This document shows, piece after piece, positions 1 through 10,887 of a DNA stretch of 64,000 bases (positions are counted from its first letter, which is position 1; every line of letters starts with the position of its first letter). The position numbers and the translations under genes were made by a program. The DNA comes from Cladorrhinum sp. PSN259 (taxonomy: Eukaryota > Ascomycota > Sordariomycetes > Sordariales > Podosporaceae): assembly GCA_033725935.1 (NCBI GenBank), contig MU867065.1, forward strand, positions 62,001-126,000, read 5' to 3'. The notes beneath the pieces were generated by a model, which worked only from the letters and a program-made list of their open reading frames with translations, had not been told where the DNA came from and made no database searches.

Positions 1-254
1 GGGTGTAAGAAGTAGTGCGTTAAGCGATTCGGTGCTATGGGTGGCATTTGCTTTGGGGGATCCGTTGGGGCTGGGGTGCACCTGTATTCGTCCTGAGCAA
101 CCTTTGACAATGGCGGTAAGCATATGCAGCTCTGTGAACTTGAGGACGCGCAGGCGTGCTCGTGCTTGTGAACCTCTGTGAAGTCGCTGGAATCGACAGA
201 AAACTAGACACAAGCTTCTAGTTAGTCTTCATGCTTTAAAAAAAAAATGCGAGA

Positions 255-930
255 TTACAAGTCTCTATCCTTTTTACCATGATTTCGATGATGCTGATGA
301 TCAGATTCAGATTCACGTACCCTGCAAAGTGCTAAGCGGCTAATACCACGTAGGGTAAACCATGTTCTGGGCTTTCGCCAATCCGAGTATTCTCTGTGAA
401 GAGCGGCAAAAAGGTCCCGGTCGGTTGAGTAACTATGAACCTCTTTCCGGTGCAACTGCGTCTGTGTCATCCCTTTATTGAGGCATATCAGGAGACGAAT
501 GATCTCTGTAGGTGGAGGGTTGAAAGGAGCCGGGACTGTCTGGGCAGCGAGCTGATGCATAGGTAATCCTCCTGTAGTAGCGGCGTTCGCCTGTGGTTTG
601 CTGAAGATCGTATGCCAAATCCGTGAGAATGGACGTGTGCAAAGCCGGGTCAGTCGCCCAATGTTTGTTAATATATCGTGTCCCATGGCAACAACCGTTT
701 TATCCCTAGCTAAAGTATTATCTGTGCATTCCTCTTTGAGCTCTTTCTCAAGAGTGTCCAGGGCTCCCAGGAAAAGTTCAATATAGTCATCCCAGAGCTG
801 GGCGCCGCATGCCTATGTTCAATTTCAGCATGACTCTCTGCCACCGAGGATAGAAGTGACATGATCTTACGCATTTCCACCTCAGACGTCTGTGACCTTC
901 TGGAATTGGGGGTTCGAAGAAGTACGCCAT
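255..930 (-). CDS. Conserved fungal protein of unknown function, two exons
   Basis: Two open stretches in different frames join through a 58-bp intron (813-870, GTAAGA donor, ATAG acceptor, branch-like CTGA just upstream). The result is 205 aa from exons 871-930 and 255-812. After splicing the first part reads RLRWKC-ACGAQLWDDYIEL. This matches a pattern I recall from many Sordariomycete and Leotiomycete proteins: an 'RWRC.CG..L.DDF.EL' block, then a low-complexity linker, then 'LL(I/L)CL.KG' and 'DRDLF..L...Y..W' blocks near the C-terminus (here around residues 130-185). The role is unknown; the cysteines may bind metal. The chosen ATG at 930 is the first in frame after an upstream stop. A good branch point (GCTAAC) and TATAG acceptor just upstream, around 970-1000, suggest a further 5' exon that I could not place. 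A spliced gene is more likely than a frameshifted pseudogene. Confidence 0.6.
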
Positions 931-1713
931 GGGGTTGGGTAGGCGATCCAGCAAAACCCAGAGAGCTGGGTAGCCTATATTTTGAGTAGGGGTGCGTTAG
1001 CAATCACGTCTTGTGTCAGAAACGGTGGTGGTGGAACCCGGTGTTGTATTGTGGCTTGAGGGAAAAACTCGGCTTTCTGGGTTAAGCAGCTCCCCAGTGT
1101 CTTTGTTAAAGTCGAAATATAACTACCCGTTTCTCGAGAAGCGGTTAATAAGAATCACATGGTTTTGTTGACGCCGGCCGAAAAAACCTGTTTTATTATC
1201 TTGAAGTGAAAATTACTTTTATTTATTTCTAATAATCAGGAAATCATAAATACAATTTCGTTTATAAGCACGAATAATTACAGATGAATTCCATGCACCT
1301 TCCGGTTATGCCCGCGATAACGCTGTAGCTCAAACAAGGATAAAAATAATTACAATCTGCAGTAGTGTCGTCATCTGACAGACTTCCCAATAATTCCAGC
1401 CCGAGGTGCCTGGCCGGGACCTGCGTACGCCTTGCCGAACCCCCTGCATACCAATACGCTAACCTCTTTTGCCCTGTTCGCGGAGCCAGAGCAAGACGTC
1501 AAACGATAATTCTGGCGTTTCGCGAAACAATAATTGAGCGGATCTAGCCGCGCTGACAGCAGCCCGGTCTGCCTAGTCGCTAATACATCGCGAGGCTCCC
1601 TTGGCAATGGGACGTTTGGCATGAACTGCAGGCCTTGATAAGATGGCGGGATCGCACTCGTGCAATGGGCACGTTTTCGGCGGCTCCTTTTTGTGTGCAA
1701 GTGAGTCTGCAAA
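931..1713. other. Intergenic, AT-rich, with one MITE end
   Basis: No convincing gene. Bases 1195-1285 are strongly AT-rich. A 19-base copy of the terminal repeat of the element at 44 kb lies at 1299-1317. Open frames across 1371-1763 have no recognisable protein features. The 5' end of the gene at 1714 may extend into this stretch. Confidence 0.5.
1299..1319 (-). repeat. Solo terminal inverted repeat of a TA-flanked MITE
   Basis: CTTCCGGTTATGCCCGCGA followed by TA. Read on the other strand it matches the terminal repeat of the element at 44343-44482, apart from a CG insertion and one substitution. The similarity continues into the bases after the TA (ACGCT). No matching opposite end was found within the preceding 200 bases, so this is either a decayed or a truncated copy. 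Confidence 0.45.
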
Positions 1714-3403
1714 ATGTCACAAGGAAACGACCGATGCTCCGTGAACTCGGCATGGGCGGCCACTCGGGAAGCCTATATTGCGGCGGATACGGATAATCAG
1801 CTGCGTAGCTGGTGGACCAGTCAACCAGGCGATGTACCTTTTGCGAGGGCGCTGGGGCAGTCCTTTGGGGATCAGAGGACGTTTTTTGAGTGTGGGATTA
1901 ATAAGGAGGCTTCGTGCACTATTTCGGGGTGTGATGGTTGGTGCCCACACCCACATCGGTGGAGAGAATCAAGAAGAGGAGAGGAGACTGATGGAATAAT
2001 CACAGTTTTCGTCCGATCCGAAAGTCCAGTCTGGTCGTATCAGGCTCTCGTGTCGGTCATGAACCTCAACATGTACTTCAACGCCATCTTCGACGGCGTC
2101 GTTGCGGGCCAACTCGACTACACCAACAGCATCCCCCAAATCGCCAAAACCTTCTTCCCCCCCAAAGACCAAACCTTCCCCTTTGGCGACGCCGTGCCGT
2201 GGATCATCGCCATCCTTACCGTCCTGTTCGCCTTCCCGCTCCTCGCAGGCGAGACTGCAGCTCTCGTCGGCGTTGGTGCCGGCGCCCTGCTGATCGGCTC
2301 AACCACCACCGTCAACGATCAGCTGGAGCCGCTTCCGGCGACCAACGCCCTTTCTGTCATTGAAATGCAGAACTATGCGTCGCAATACGGAGAGAGTACG
2401 CGGAATACGCTCTCTGAATGGGCGAATACGACGTTTCAGGGACAGAAAGACGGCTCGGACGGGACGATCCTGAATTACATTGCCGGCGGGGCGTTCGTCG
2501 CCGCGAGTGTGATTCCGGCGCCGGGAGCCATCGAGTCTTTTTACAAGGCGCAGATGGCGTCGAGGACGATTAATGAAAAGTGGAGGACGAGTGAAGTTTT
2601 TATCATGTTTACGCAAACCTTGGACGAGGATGATATTTCAGGGCCGAATCAGACAAAGTATTATTCCAAGGAGGATAAGGGGGTTTATTATTTGTATCGG
2701 TAAGTCGGTTTGTTTCCTTCTGCTGGGTTGTGACTAACGAGGTGGCGCAGGATGCATGAGGGCAGAATGACGTCTCGACTGAGCAAACCCGAAGGGTTAG
2801 ACGACTTGAACGGTACGCAGTTTGGGATATCCGGGTATGATATTACGAAATCCTCGGCGAGGGCGTTCAGAGCAGGGGGGTTTAACTACACCCAAGAGAT
2901 ACAGCTGAAGGAGTTGGAGGCCGCTATGGCCAGCAACCACACACTGGATCCGTTCGCCGAAGGAGCAGGGTGGTCAGGCACCTGGACGATTCCGGTGTGT
3001 GACACGGGCAAGTATGACTGGAACTCCCAGTATGATGACTCGACGTTTAAATATGGGCGGTTGCCTTGCTGTTGTGGTAGGTTTCCCCTTTCTCTTTCAC
3101 CGTGATGCTATTCGGTGGCTACCCACTAACATTGCACCCACAGGCGCGGACTGCAAAGATACGAAAGCGTTCGTGAAGGCTGCGAACATCCTCGGCTCCC
3201 AGACCTTCCTACGCGTCTGTTATGAACAACTCAAGCCCCTCGCAAATATCGAGTTTGAAAAGATTGACTATGGGTACAAGAGGGAGAAGACGTTCCCGGT
3301 TGTTTGGAAGGGATGGAGTGATGGAAAGCGCGCAGGTGTGGTGATTGGTATGATCTTGGGTGGAGTGGTGGTTCTGTCTATTATGATTATTCCGTGTCTG
3401 TGA
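1714..3403 (+). CDS. Membrane-anchored fungal protein of unknown function (possibly DUF7872-like), three exons
   Basis: Exons 1714-2699, 2751-3076 and 3144-3403 join in phase (GTAAGT and GTAGGT donors, CAG acceptors, CTAAC branch) and give 523 aa. Visible features are an 'FFECG' motif near residue 62, a hydrophobic stretch of two segments in the middle (about residues 165-200), a Cys-rich 'LPCCCGADC' at the exon 2/3 junction, and a strong C-terminal membrane segment (about 500-522). The layout resembles large secreted or cell-surface fungal proteins that I associate with DUF7872, but this is from memory. There is no signal peptide at the chosen ATG, so an upstream exon may be missing. An optional 75-bp intron (1931-2005, GTGATG...CACAG) keeps the frame and would remove an odd charged stretch. 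Function unknown. Confidence 0.6.
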
Positions 3404-3654
3404 TTAATTGTGCCAGTACGGATAACGGGATAGGGGTCGGAGCTTGGTCTCAGGTCTTTGGGTCTGGATTTGAGTTGAGCTGTTTGAAGCAATAATTATT
3501 AATTTTTAAAAATAACACATTAGATGATGGGTGGTTGATTAAAAATAGCCATCTGGAAGCGGTGGGGTGGGCTTTATTGCCACACTCACCAACGTGTCCC
3601 AATCGGGGAGAAACTTCCCTAGGAAATTCTTTACATGCACGCTTGGAGTTGAAC

Positions 3655-4509
3655 TTAAAGCCAAGCAATTACCGCGTTAACAGCCGCTACGAGACTCAGC
3701 ACCTGTCCTGCTCGGAACCCAATCACCGCACGTCCCATCGCCGACGATTCACCCGAGCCTGCTGTGTTCGTCCCAGTAGGAACACCTGATCCAGTTGTCG
3801 TGGGAGTCGTTCCAGCAGTGCGACTCAACCCGAGGGTTGGCAGGCCAGATAATGTCACCAGGCCGCTGGTGATATCTACATCCACCGTATCGGTCACAAA
3901 ACCAGTACTCCGCGTAACAGTCACGGCCACCTTCTTGGTTTCCGTCACCGACTCCGAGTCAGAAGACTCTCCCTCTCCCTCTCTGTACTCGTGAATATTC
4001 AACCACTGAGTCCCGTTCCCCTTATTCTCAGTCTTGAAAATCTCATAGCTCGCCCAGCTGAGAGTCTGGTCGCCCCTCCCACCTTCTCTCAACCCCGTGC
4101 AGGCCCTTCCCATTGCATTGCTCGCGCAGATGCTGCCTCCGTCGCTCGTTATGCCACCCCCTACTTCGGTGCACGAAACAAAGAGCTGCCGGATCGTGCG
4201 CGCGTAATTGTCAAAGAAGTTGTCGTCCTTGTAGGAGCGGTAGGCGACGCAGCTGGAACACCCGTTATAAGAGGTGTACCACCCCTTTGGGTTGGGGATG
4301 CAGACGCACTCGCGGGTTGCGGTCGAGTTGTTGGAGATCTTTTGGCACCGGAGCATGGCTTGGTAGATTGGCCAGCAGCCGCATTCTTCTAGCTTGTCGG
4401 CGCCGTCGGGCACGGTTTTGGAGGTTGCGCTGTTGCCGGCTCCCAGGCTGAGGGCACCTGGGATTGGGAGGAGGGTGAGGAGGGTGAGGAGATAAAGTGG
4501 CGCATGCAT
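3655..4509 (-). CDS. Secreted Cys-rich protein, predicted GPI-anchored
   Basis: A single exon of 284 aa. It starts with a clear signal peptide (hydrophobic core LYLLTLLTLLPIPGA, cleavage near residue 20-25). A Cys-rich ectodomain follows, with pairs such as ECGCWP, CVCIP and NGCSSC in the first 140 residues. Then comes a Ser/Thr/Gly-rich linker (about 195-265) and a hydrophobic C-terminal tail (VLSLVAAVNAVIAWL), which is the classic layout of a GPI-anchored fungal wall protein. There are several N-glycosylation sequons (NNST, NGT). It lacks a recognisable CFEM or hydrophobin cysteine pattern. It converges with the 1714-3403 gene, with 251 bp between the two stops. Role unknown; a surface or adhesive function is a guess. 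Confidence 0.7.
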   Translation of the reverse strand: MHAPLYLLTLLTLLPIPGALSLGAGNSATSKTVPDGADKLEECGCWPIYQAMLRCQKISNNSTATRECVCIPNPKGWYTSYNGCSSCVAYRSYKDDNFFDNYARTIRQLFVSCTEVGGGITSDGGSICASNAMGRACTGLREGGRGDQTLSWASYEIFKTENKGNGTQWLNIHEYREGEGESSDSESVTETKKVAVTVTRSTGFVTDTVDVDITSGLVTLSGLPTLGLSRTAGTTPTTTGSGVPTGTNTAGSGESSAMGRAVIGFRAGQVLSLVAAVNAVIAWL

Positions 4510-5769
4510 TTTTGTCGTCAGCGATTTTGAATGGTTGACAAATATTTGTATTGTGCAAAGTGGAGAAACGCGCTTTCAGGTTGACGGCGAGGAGTGCGTA
4601 TTGAGGTTGTTGAATGTTTTTTTTAGACAGGGGTAAATATCAGCACGCAACTAAGCCCGCCTTCCCCTTTCCAGCCGAAAATAAATTTGCCAAGACTCGG
4701 TTGGTTCTGGGTTTGGTCAAACCCGAATCTCGCCGTTCTAGACTCCTTGACTCCATTGTCAACTTTGAGCACAAACAATCGCATATCTAAAACCTTATTG
4801 CCATATTCCATCCGAACCGCCAGACGACCGGTGACACGAAAGCAGGGAAAACAAATCATTAATAGACAAACACTGGGGATAGGGTTGCATCAGACTCAAG
4901 GCAGGGTTGTATGCATGCTTGTTGGATGAGCCGGCGTCCGCGTCATACCGAGATTGATTTGAGATAGGTATTCAATGTCTGCAGAAACACTCGTGTACCG
5001 CCATCAATAGGTTGAGCTCGAACTTGCACGGGGCCGAGCGGGAGGATATAACAATACTATGCCTTACTTATCGGCGATGCGCGTATTCGATCTCAACGGT
5101 GCGTATTTGCTTCGCCTCTTGGCCCTGGCCCCTGAAGGATCTTTGTTGGTTAAAAGCATCGCCCTGTCCCTGGCTGACAGGCGCAACAAAAAGACAAAAG
5201 GGGTGGCAGATAACCTTACCTGAAGACCTGGTAACCAATCAGAGCTCTCGATTTGAATACGCGTAATGGAAAGTTCCGATGTTCCACAACATCCAACTCG
5301 TATACACCACCACTGTCAGGGACCCCGAGCACCGACAGGGAGAGCTATCCGAAACCGAGATGCGAGGACGGTGGAATAAACGCACCGCTTCACGTTATAT
5401 GTCCGAACAAATGGACAACCAGCTGCACAAAGATCTGCCGCGTGGCGGTGCAAAATTCCTCTTTTCATCAATTCCACGTAAAATTTGAAGCATGCATTTC
5501 GTCTCAGGTCTTCAGTCGTTGCAGGGAAAACGCAACACATCATGGCTTGGCTCTTCCACCGCCGCGTGGATGCTTGGCGTTCCTCGATGAGATTTGTATA
5601 TATGATAGTATCCTGATGCTTACTTTTTTTTTTACAACTGATCAGTTCTCTTCATTCTTTTCCCAGTCACCTATTCTAACTGCTACGCCAAAAGACACTA
5701 GCATAAAGAGATATACATACCTATCATCAAGGGTCCATAGATCATCTTCTTATCCACCATCTCGAAACC
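4510..5769. other. Divergent intergenic region
   Basis: Shared upstream region of the GPI-protein gene (minus) and the RTA1-like gene (plus). Open frames of up to 232 codons are present but show no domain, signal or codon pattern that I trust. A T-rich tract lies at 5623-5633. No RNA gene seen. Confidence 0.5.
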
Positions 5770-6856
5770 ATGTCCGACAACGATGGAGGCAGCGGGGGCG
5801 ACACCAAGAAATACTACGAGTATGCGCCGAGCATGGCAGCCAACATCGTCTTTGTCGTGCTATTCGTGCTGGTAACGCTTGGTCACACCTTCTTCATGTT
5901 CAAGATGCGAACATGGTACTTTATCCCCTTTGTGGTAGGGATTCTCTGTGAGTCTCATCCATCATGGCACAAAGCCTTCATCCGAGGAGGTAACTAACAA
6001 GGCCCCACTCCCACAATAGTCGAAGCAGTCGGCTACATCTTGCGCGTGATATCGGCCGGCGAGACCTACCCGAACTACACCTTCATCCCCTACCTCCTCC
6101 AAACACTCCTCATCCTGCTTGGTCCATCCCTCATGGCAGCTTCCGTCTACATGGTCCTCGGCCGTCTGATTCGACTCCTTGACGCAAATCAGTACGCACT
6201 GATCCGAACAAACTGGACGACAAAGGTGTTTGTGCTTGGCGATGTGTTGTCGTTTGTCACGCAGGGAGCCGGTATGTCATCCCTTCCCCATTTTGTCAAC
6301 CAAGACACAACATGAGTACTGACAAGAACAAGGCGGCGGAATCCTCGCCAATGCCGACGATAAATCAGGTCAAGACCTCGGCCGAGCCGTCATTCTCGTC
6401 GGGCTCGGAATTCAAGTCGTCTTTTTCGGCCTCTTCATCATCACCACGGTCGTCTTCCACGTCAGGATCCGCAAGAACCCCACCCCTCGCTCCTTCAGCG
6501 TCTCGGGTCCCTGGAGGCACCTTATCATGGCGCTTTACGCAGCCAGCGTGCTGATCTTGGTTCGATCCATTTTCCGCATGATCGAGTTTGGTGCCGGCAG
6601 GGACAGTGTTCTGATGACCAAGGAGGTGTACCTGCTGGTGCTTGACGCCGTATTGATGTTCCTTGTGGCGGTGGTGTTTTTGTGGAGGTTCCCTGGAAAG
6701 GTGTTGGTTGGCTACAAGGAGATTTCAAGGTTGGGCACCTCTGCGGGCGGGGTGACGGACGAGGAGAGTAGTAGTGGGAGGGACGGGATACCGCTGAAGG
6801 CTGGCAATAGACGCCAGGGGGCCACGCAGGCTTATGAGCCGTACATGGAGAGATGA
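5770..6856 (+). CDS. RTA1-like seven-helix membrane protein
   Basis: Exons 5770-5947, 6020-6271 and 6333-6856 join in phase with GTGAGT and GTATGT donors and give 317 aa. The protein starts with a short hydrophilic tail, then the 'Y.PS...N..F...F' opening, and has seven hydrophobic helices. It carries family-typical blocks: 'EAVGYILR' after the first intron, 'LL.L.GP.LMAASVYM.LGR' in the middle, and 'R..FR..EF..G....L...E.Y.Y' before the last helix. It ends in a Ser/Gly-rich cytosolic tail. The RTA1 family is fungus-specific, and members (Rta1, Rsb1) are linked to lipid translocation and resistance to membrane stress. The exact substrate here is unknown. The short exon joins and unbroken helices suggest a working gene. 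Confidence 0.88.
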
Positions 6857-7622
6857 TTAAAGAAGGACGGCGGGGTTGGCCGGCGGTTGGGTTTATTTTA
6901 TTTTCTTGGGAATGGGTAATCGGCTCGAGCTGGCTTTTTGCCTGGCTTGTTCGGTCAATGGATAGAATGAAGCGATGCTAATAGATGGGATAGAATTGGG
7001 ATCTTGAGTGGCGATTGGGTTTGGATATAAACTGGAATTGGATGGTTTTATTGTTGGGTAACCACTCGATCATGCGTCGTCGCTCTCGGGCAGTTGGTTT
7101 TAATGCTATAAGCCAGAGTCTATTACTATTAATTCGGTCTTACATTCAGTGCACAGCTCTTCAGCTCTCACTCGAACCTAGGCTGCTCAACCTTGCCAGA
7201 TGTCAGTTATGTTGTTGTCAGGTTCCATATTTGCTAGATTTTGCACCCAGAAACCAACATTTGTGAATGCAGATACGAAGAGAAAGAGCGAGGCCTTTCA
7301 GAAAGTCCCAAACCACTCTTCTTCCCACCCTTATTCAAGCCGGGATTACCCCACCTTGCTTGCACCATTCCTTCCCCTCTCTCTCATCACATCTTGGCAC
7401 ATTTTATAAACCAACCACGTACAGAAAGTCACAAACCAACGAAATGACCAATGAACGGAATTTCTGCTGACCTCGGGCCAACCAGAGAGATGGTGATAAA
7501 GGCCCGACTCTTTTGATCATGCCCAAGGGAAAGTTCATGTCGTACTACTCGAAGCACAATCCACATCACTTGGTTCACAACGTTCGAGAGCCAATAGACC
7601 GGATCCTTCGCCTGCTGCATCC
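6857..7622. other. Intergenic, promoter side of the TPR-CHAT gene
   Basis: Contains the 3' flank of the RTA1-like gene and the leader of the CHAT gene. The stretch 7320-7430 is pyrimidine-rich, as is common upstream of fungal genes. No other feature seen. Confidence 0.5.
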
Positions 7623-10600
7623 ATGGAGTCAATCCAGGACATTCTCGACCGTGTTCGGCAAGCAACAAATGCACTCACGGAACATCCTGGTGAGCCCAGT
7701 CCAGAACGACTTGAAGCACTCGAAAAAGTCATCAAAACTGCTGAGGATGCTTCGGAAAGGCTCACTGAGCTGCTTCAGCAGCCTGCGACCTTGCAGGAAG
7801 TCAACAGAGTCATCGACTACAACGAGCGTGTTTTGTCGCTTGTGCCCGAGAACCACAAATCTCGCATCACCTTCCTAACGTCCCTCATCACCCCGCTGGA
7901 CCGACGCTTCACAATGATGGGAGTTCACGGAAACCCGAATGACATGGACCGTGCTCTTGATCTTGCCCAGGAGGTTGTTTCAGTCACGCGTGAAGGGACG
8001 CAACAACGAGTCAATGCCTGGATCAACTTTCACCAATGCCTGGAAAATCGATACATGCAAACAAGAGATGAGCAGTACATCAAGAGGGCCATAACGGTGG
8101 CTGAGCAGGCGGCAGAAGAGAGACCTGAAGGCTCACCTTACATCCCTTTGTTTCTGAATAAGCTGGCAATCTCACTGACTAGGTTGTTTGAGCACAACCC
8201 CCGTGATAATCTAGACGTTGCTAGGAAAGCAATTGCCGCCGCCCAGTCCGCCAAGGACGCAGCCGACGCAATCAAGGATGCAGAAGAAGCAGCACTCGGC
8301 TCTAATACGCTAGCAAGAGCCCTAGGGAGGCGGTTTGAGCAGACGGGGGTCATGGCCGATCTTGAGCGTGCCATCGGCCTTCTCACCGAGAGCTTGCCCC
8401 GGATTCCAAAGGAGACTCCAAGGCAGATCATGTACTACGCTATTGGCTCGGGATACCTGGCAAACTTGCTTGCTACCCGATTTGAGCAAGAGGGCGACGT
8501 GACGGACCTCGATGCAAGCATTCAGTACATGGAATCTGTATTGAGCTTGGTTCCCCAGAAACATCCTGACCGACCCGTGCAGTTGTTTAACAAAGCAAAC
8601 AGATTTGCTGAGCGCGGGAAATATAACAGGCAACTTCGTGATCTGGATGCTGCTATCGCTTGCGGGGAAGAAGCCCTGAAGATTTCCGAGTCCCGCCACA
8701 ATCATCCGGAACGGGCGAATTGGCTTAGGGGGCTCAGTCAGTTCTACGGTATGCGGTTTACATTGAGTGGTTCAAAGTCTCTGGACGACCTGGAGAGAGC
8801 AATCTACCTTATTAAACTTGCGGAAAAGGTAGTAGACCCTAAAGACATTGTGATGCGGGCGGCGCTGGCCAATGTTTTGTCGTATCTTCTTCTGGATAAG
8901 TACGAACAAGACCATGAAGGCAACGTGGCCAGTCTGGACGAGGCTATCGTTCTTCTTGAACGCACTCTTCAAGGACCCCTCCCGGATACCCACCCTGACA
9001 GAGGAGACTTGGAGTATGGCCTTGGGCGGTTGTTGCGTACGAGATATCTTCACGCCCTCGACGACGATATCACGGACATGGAGAGATCTAGAGAGGCTTT
9101 TCAGCGGGCTTGGGCATGCTTGAACGGTCCCCTGACCATCAGGATTGATGCTGCAAGTCGGGCTGCTGAGCTTTCGGCGACCCGGGCTCAAAAGCATTTC
9201 AGGGGTCAAGATCCACAGAGTTCTTCAAATCGACTACGTTACTGGAAAGAAGCCTCGACATATCTTGATCATGCTGTCGGTCTTCTCCATGCATTGAGCC
9301 CGCGGCACGTGCAGAATGTCAACAAGCAGCACATGCTCAAGCGATTTGCTGGGCTCGGGGCCCACGCCGCTGCCGCCGCCTTGAATGCAAAGGAACCGGA
9401 TTCTATCGTGCATGCCCTGCACCAGTTGGAGCTCGGGAGAGGCATCATTGCTGGTCTTGCTCTTGATCTTCGCACCGACATGTCATTTCTCAGAGAGAAA
9501 CACCCGGATTGGGCGGATCGGCTTGCCAGGCTCCGAGACATATGGGATTCTGGTCGCGACGTTGCTCCATCGACGGGCTCGTGGGAATCGGGTGGACAAG
9601 CCCGCCGCCAAGCACAGAAAGAGTTGGACGCCCTTCTGACCCAAATCCGCGGGGAAGAGGGTTTTGAACGGTTCTTGATGTCGCCTACCGTTGATCAACT
9701 GAAGGAGGCGGTTGATCCAGATCCTGCCGTTGTGGTCAACGTGTCTTCGTTCCGGTGCGATGCCTTTATTGTTGTCAAAAACAGGGACATCCAGCTTCTG
9801 GAGCTTCCTCTTTTGAAGTTGGAAGACATTGAAGCAAAGACCAAGGAGCTCAAAGACGTTCCAAACAGTCTTCCGGCAGTGTTGGAGTGGCTGTGGCTTT
9901 CAACGGTGCATCCAGTTCTGGATGCTCTGGGATTCAACCGGCCTCTTGATCTGAAGCAAGATAAATTGCCGCACATCTGGTGGATTCCAGTTGGGCCCCT
10001 CAGCAATATGCCACTTCATGCCGCTGGATTCCACACCAAGGGCTCAGGGGAAACAGCTCTTGATCGGGTCATGTCGTCATACAGCTTATCGCTCAAGTCT
10101 CTGCTTGCTGGACGTCTACAGAAGATGCCCAAGTATGACCTCGGTTCCATCAACTGCCTGCTGGTATCAATGAAGACCACGCCGTATCGTGATAAGCTGC
10201 CGTACGCAGAGCTTGAGGTCGACATGGTGGAAAAGCTTTGTCCAGCACTAAATGCGACGCCCATTCGGCCAGTCGAGAACCTCAAGAAAGGCGTCTTGGC
10301 ACATCTCAGCCAGTGTGATATTTTTCATTTCGCGGGTCACGGCACGTCAGATATATCGGATCCCTCCCGGAGCAGGCTTCTGCTCCGCGACTGGCAGGAA
10401 ACGCCGCTGACCGTTGAAGACCTTCGGAACCAGAAGCTGCAGGAGCCTAAACCGCCGTTCCTTGCATATCTTTCAGCTTGCTCTACTGGGGCAAATGAGG
10501 TGCTTCAGCTGTCAGATGAAGGGATTCATCTCGGCTACGCCTGTCAGCTCGCGGGCTTCCGTCATGTGGTAGGTGCCCTTTGGCCTGTATCAGACCGCTA

Positions 10601-10853
10601 CTGCGTCGACGTGGCTCGCAAGTTTTATGAAACAATTTGCGATGAAGGAATGACGGACGCGGCCGTCCATCGCGGGCTGCATTTGGCTCTGAGAGAGTTA
10701 CGGGACGTTCAGGTTGAGGAGAACAACCGGGGTTCAAACGACGTGGCACCTGAAAATGGAGGAGAAGGGTCTAGAAAAGGAGAAGGAGTGGACGATGAAA
10801 CGGGGCCGTCTATGAACTCACTCTGGGTCCCATTCGTCCACTTTGGTGTCTAA
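7623..10853 (+). CDS. TPR-CHAT caspase-like protease
   Basis: One uninterrupted 1076-aa frame. Residues 1 to about 640 form a long helical array of tetratricopeptide-like repeats; fragments such as 'ERAIGLLTESL', 'LDASIQYMESVL' and 'LDAAIACGEEAL' recur roughly every 45-55 residues. The C-terminal part (about 770-1076) is a CHAT domain, the caspase relative found with TPRs. It has 'WWIPVGPLSNMPLHAAG', then 'FHFAGHGT' with the expected catalytic His at residue 906, then 'LSACSTG' with the expected catalytic Cys at residue 953, and finally 'GALWPVSD'. Both catalytic residues are present, so an active protease is likely. The TPR array usually acts as sensor or scaffold. Its stop lies 34 bp from the stop of the convergent gene at 10888-11820, which fits a protease/effector pair. 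Substrate not shown by sequence. Confidence 0.9.
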   Translation: MESIQDILDRVRQATNALTEHPGEPSPERLEALEKVIKTAEDASERLTELLQQPATLQEVNRVIDYNERVLSLVPENHKSRITFLTSLITPLDRRFTMMGVHGNPNDMDRALDLAQEVVSVTREGTQQRVNAWINFHQCLENRYMQTRDEQYIKRAITVAEQAAEERPEGSPYIPLFLNKLAISLTRLFEHNPRDNLDVARKAIAAAQSAKDAADAIKDAEEAALGSNTLARALGRRFEQTGVMADLERAIGLLTESLPRIPKETPRQIMYYAIGSGYLANLLATRFEQEGDVTDLDASIQYMESVLSLVPQKHPDRPVQLFNKANRFAERGKYNRQLRDLDAAIACGEEALKISESRHNHPERANWLRGLSQFYGMRFTLSGSKSLDDLERAIYLIKLAEKVVDPKDIVMRAALANVLSYLLLDKYEQDHEGNVASLDEAIVLLERTLQGPLPDTHPDRGDLEYGLGRLLRTRYLHALDDDITDMERSREAFQRAWACLNGPLTIRIDAASRAAELSATRAQKHFRGQDPQSSSNRLRYWKEASTYLDHAVGLLHALSPRHVQNVNKQHMLKRFAGLGAHAAAAALNAKEPDSIVHALHQLELGRGIIAGLALDLRTDMSFLREKHPDWADRLARLRDIWDSGRDVAPSTGSWESGGQARRQAQKELDALLTQIRGEEGFERFLMSPTVDQLKEAVDPDPAVVVNVSSFRCDAFIVVKNRDIQLLELPLLKLEDIEAKTKELKDVPNSLPAVLEWLWLSTVHPVLDALGFNRPLDLKQDKLPHIWWIPVGPLSNMPLHAAGFHTKGSGETALDRVMSSYSLSLKSLLAGRLQKMPKYDLGSINCLLVSMKTTPYRDKLPYAELEVDMVEKLCPALNATPIRPVENLKKGVLAHLSQCDIFHFAGHGTSDISDPSRSRLLLRDWQETPLTVEDLRNQKLQEPKPPFLAYLSACSTGANEVLQLSDEGIHLGYACQLAGFRHVVGALWPVSDRYCVDVARKFYETICDEGMTDAAVHRGLHLALRELRDVQVEENNRGSNDVAPENGGEGSRKGEGVDDETGPSMNSLWVPFVHFGV

Positions 10854-10887
10854 TAACCTGCAATTCAGACAGCCAATATACCAACAT

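Noticed and set aside
5253..5951. 232-codon frame running into the RTA1-like gene
   Set aside because: Crosses the RTA1-like first exon in another frame; the RTA1 reading is far better supported.
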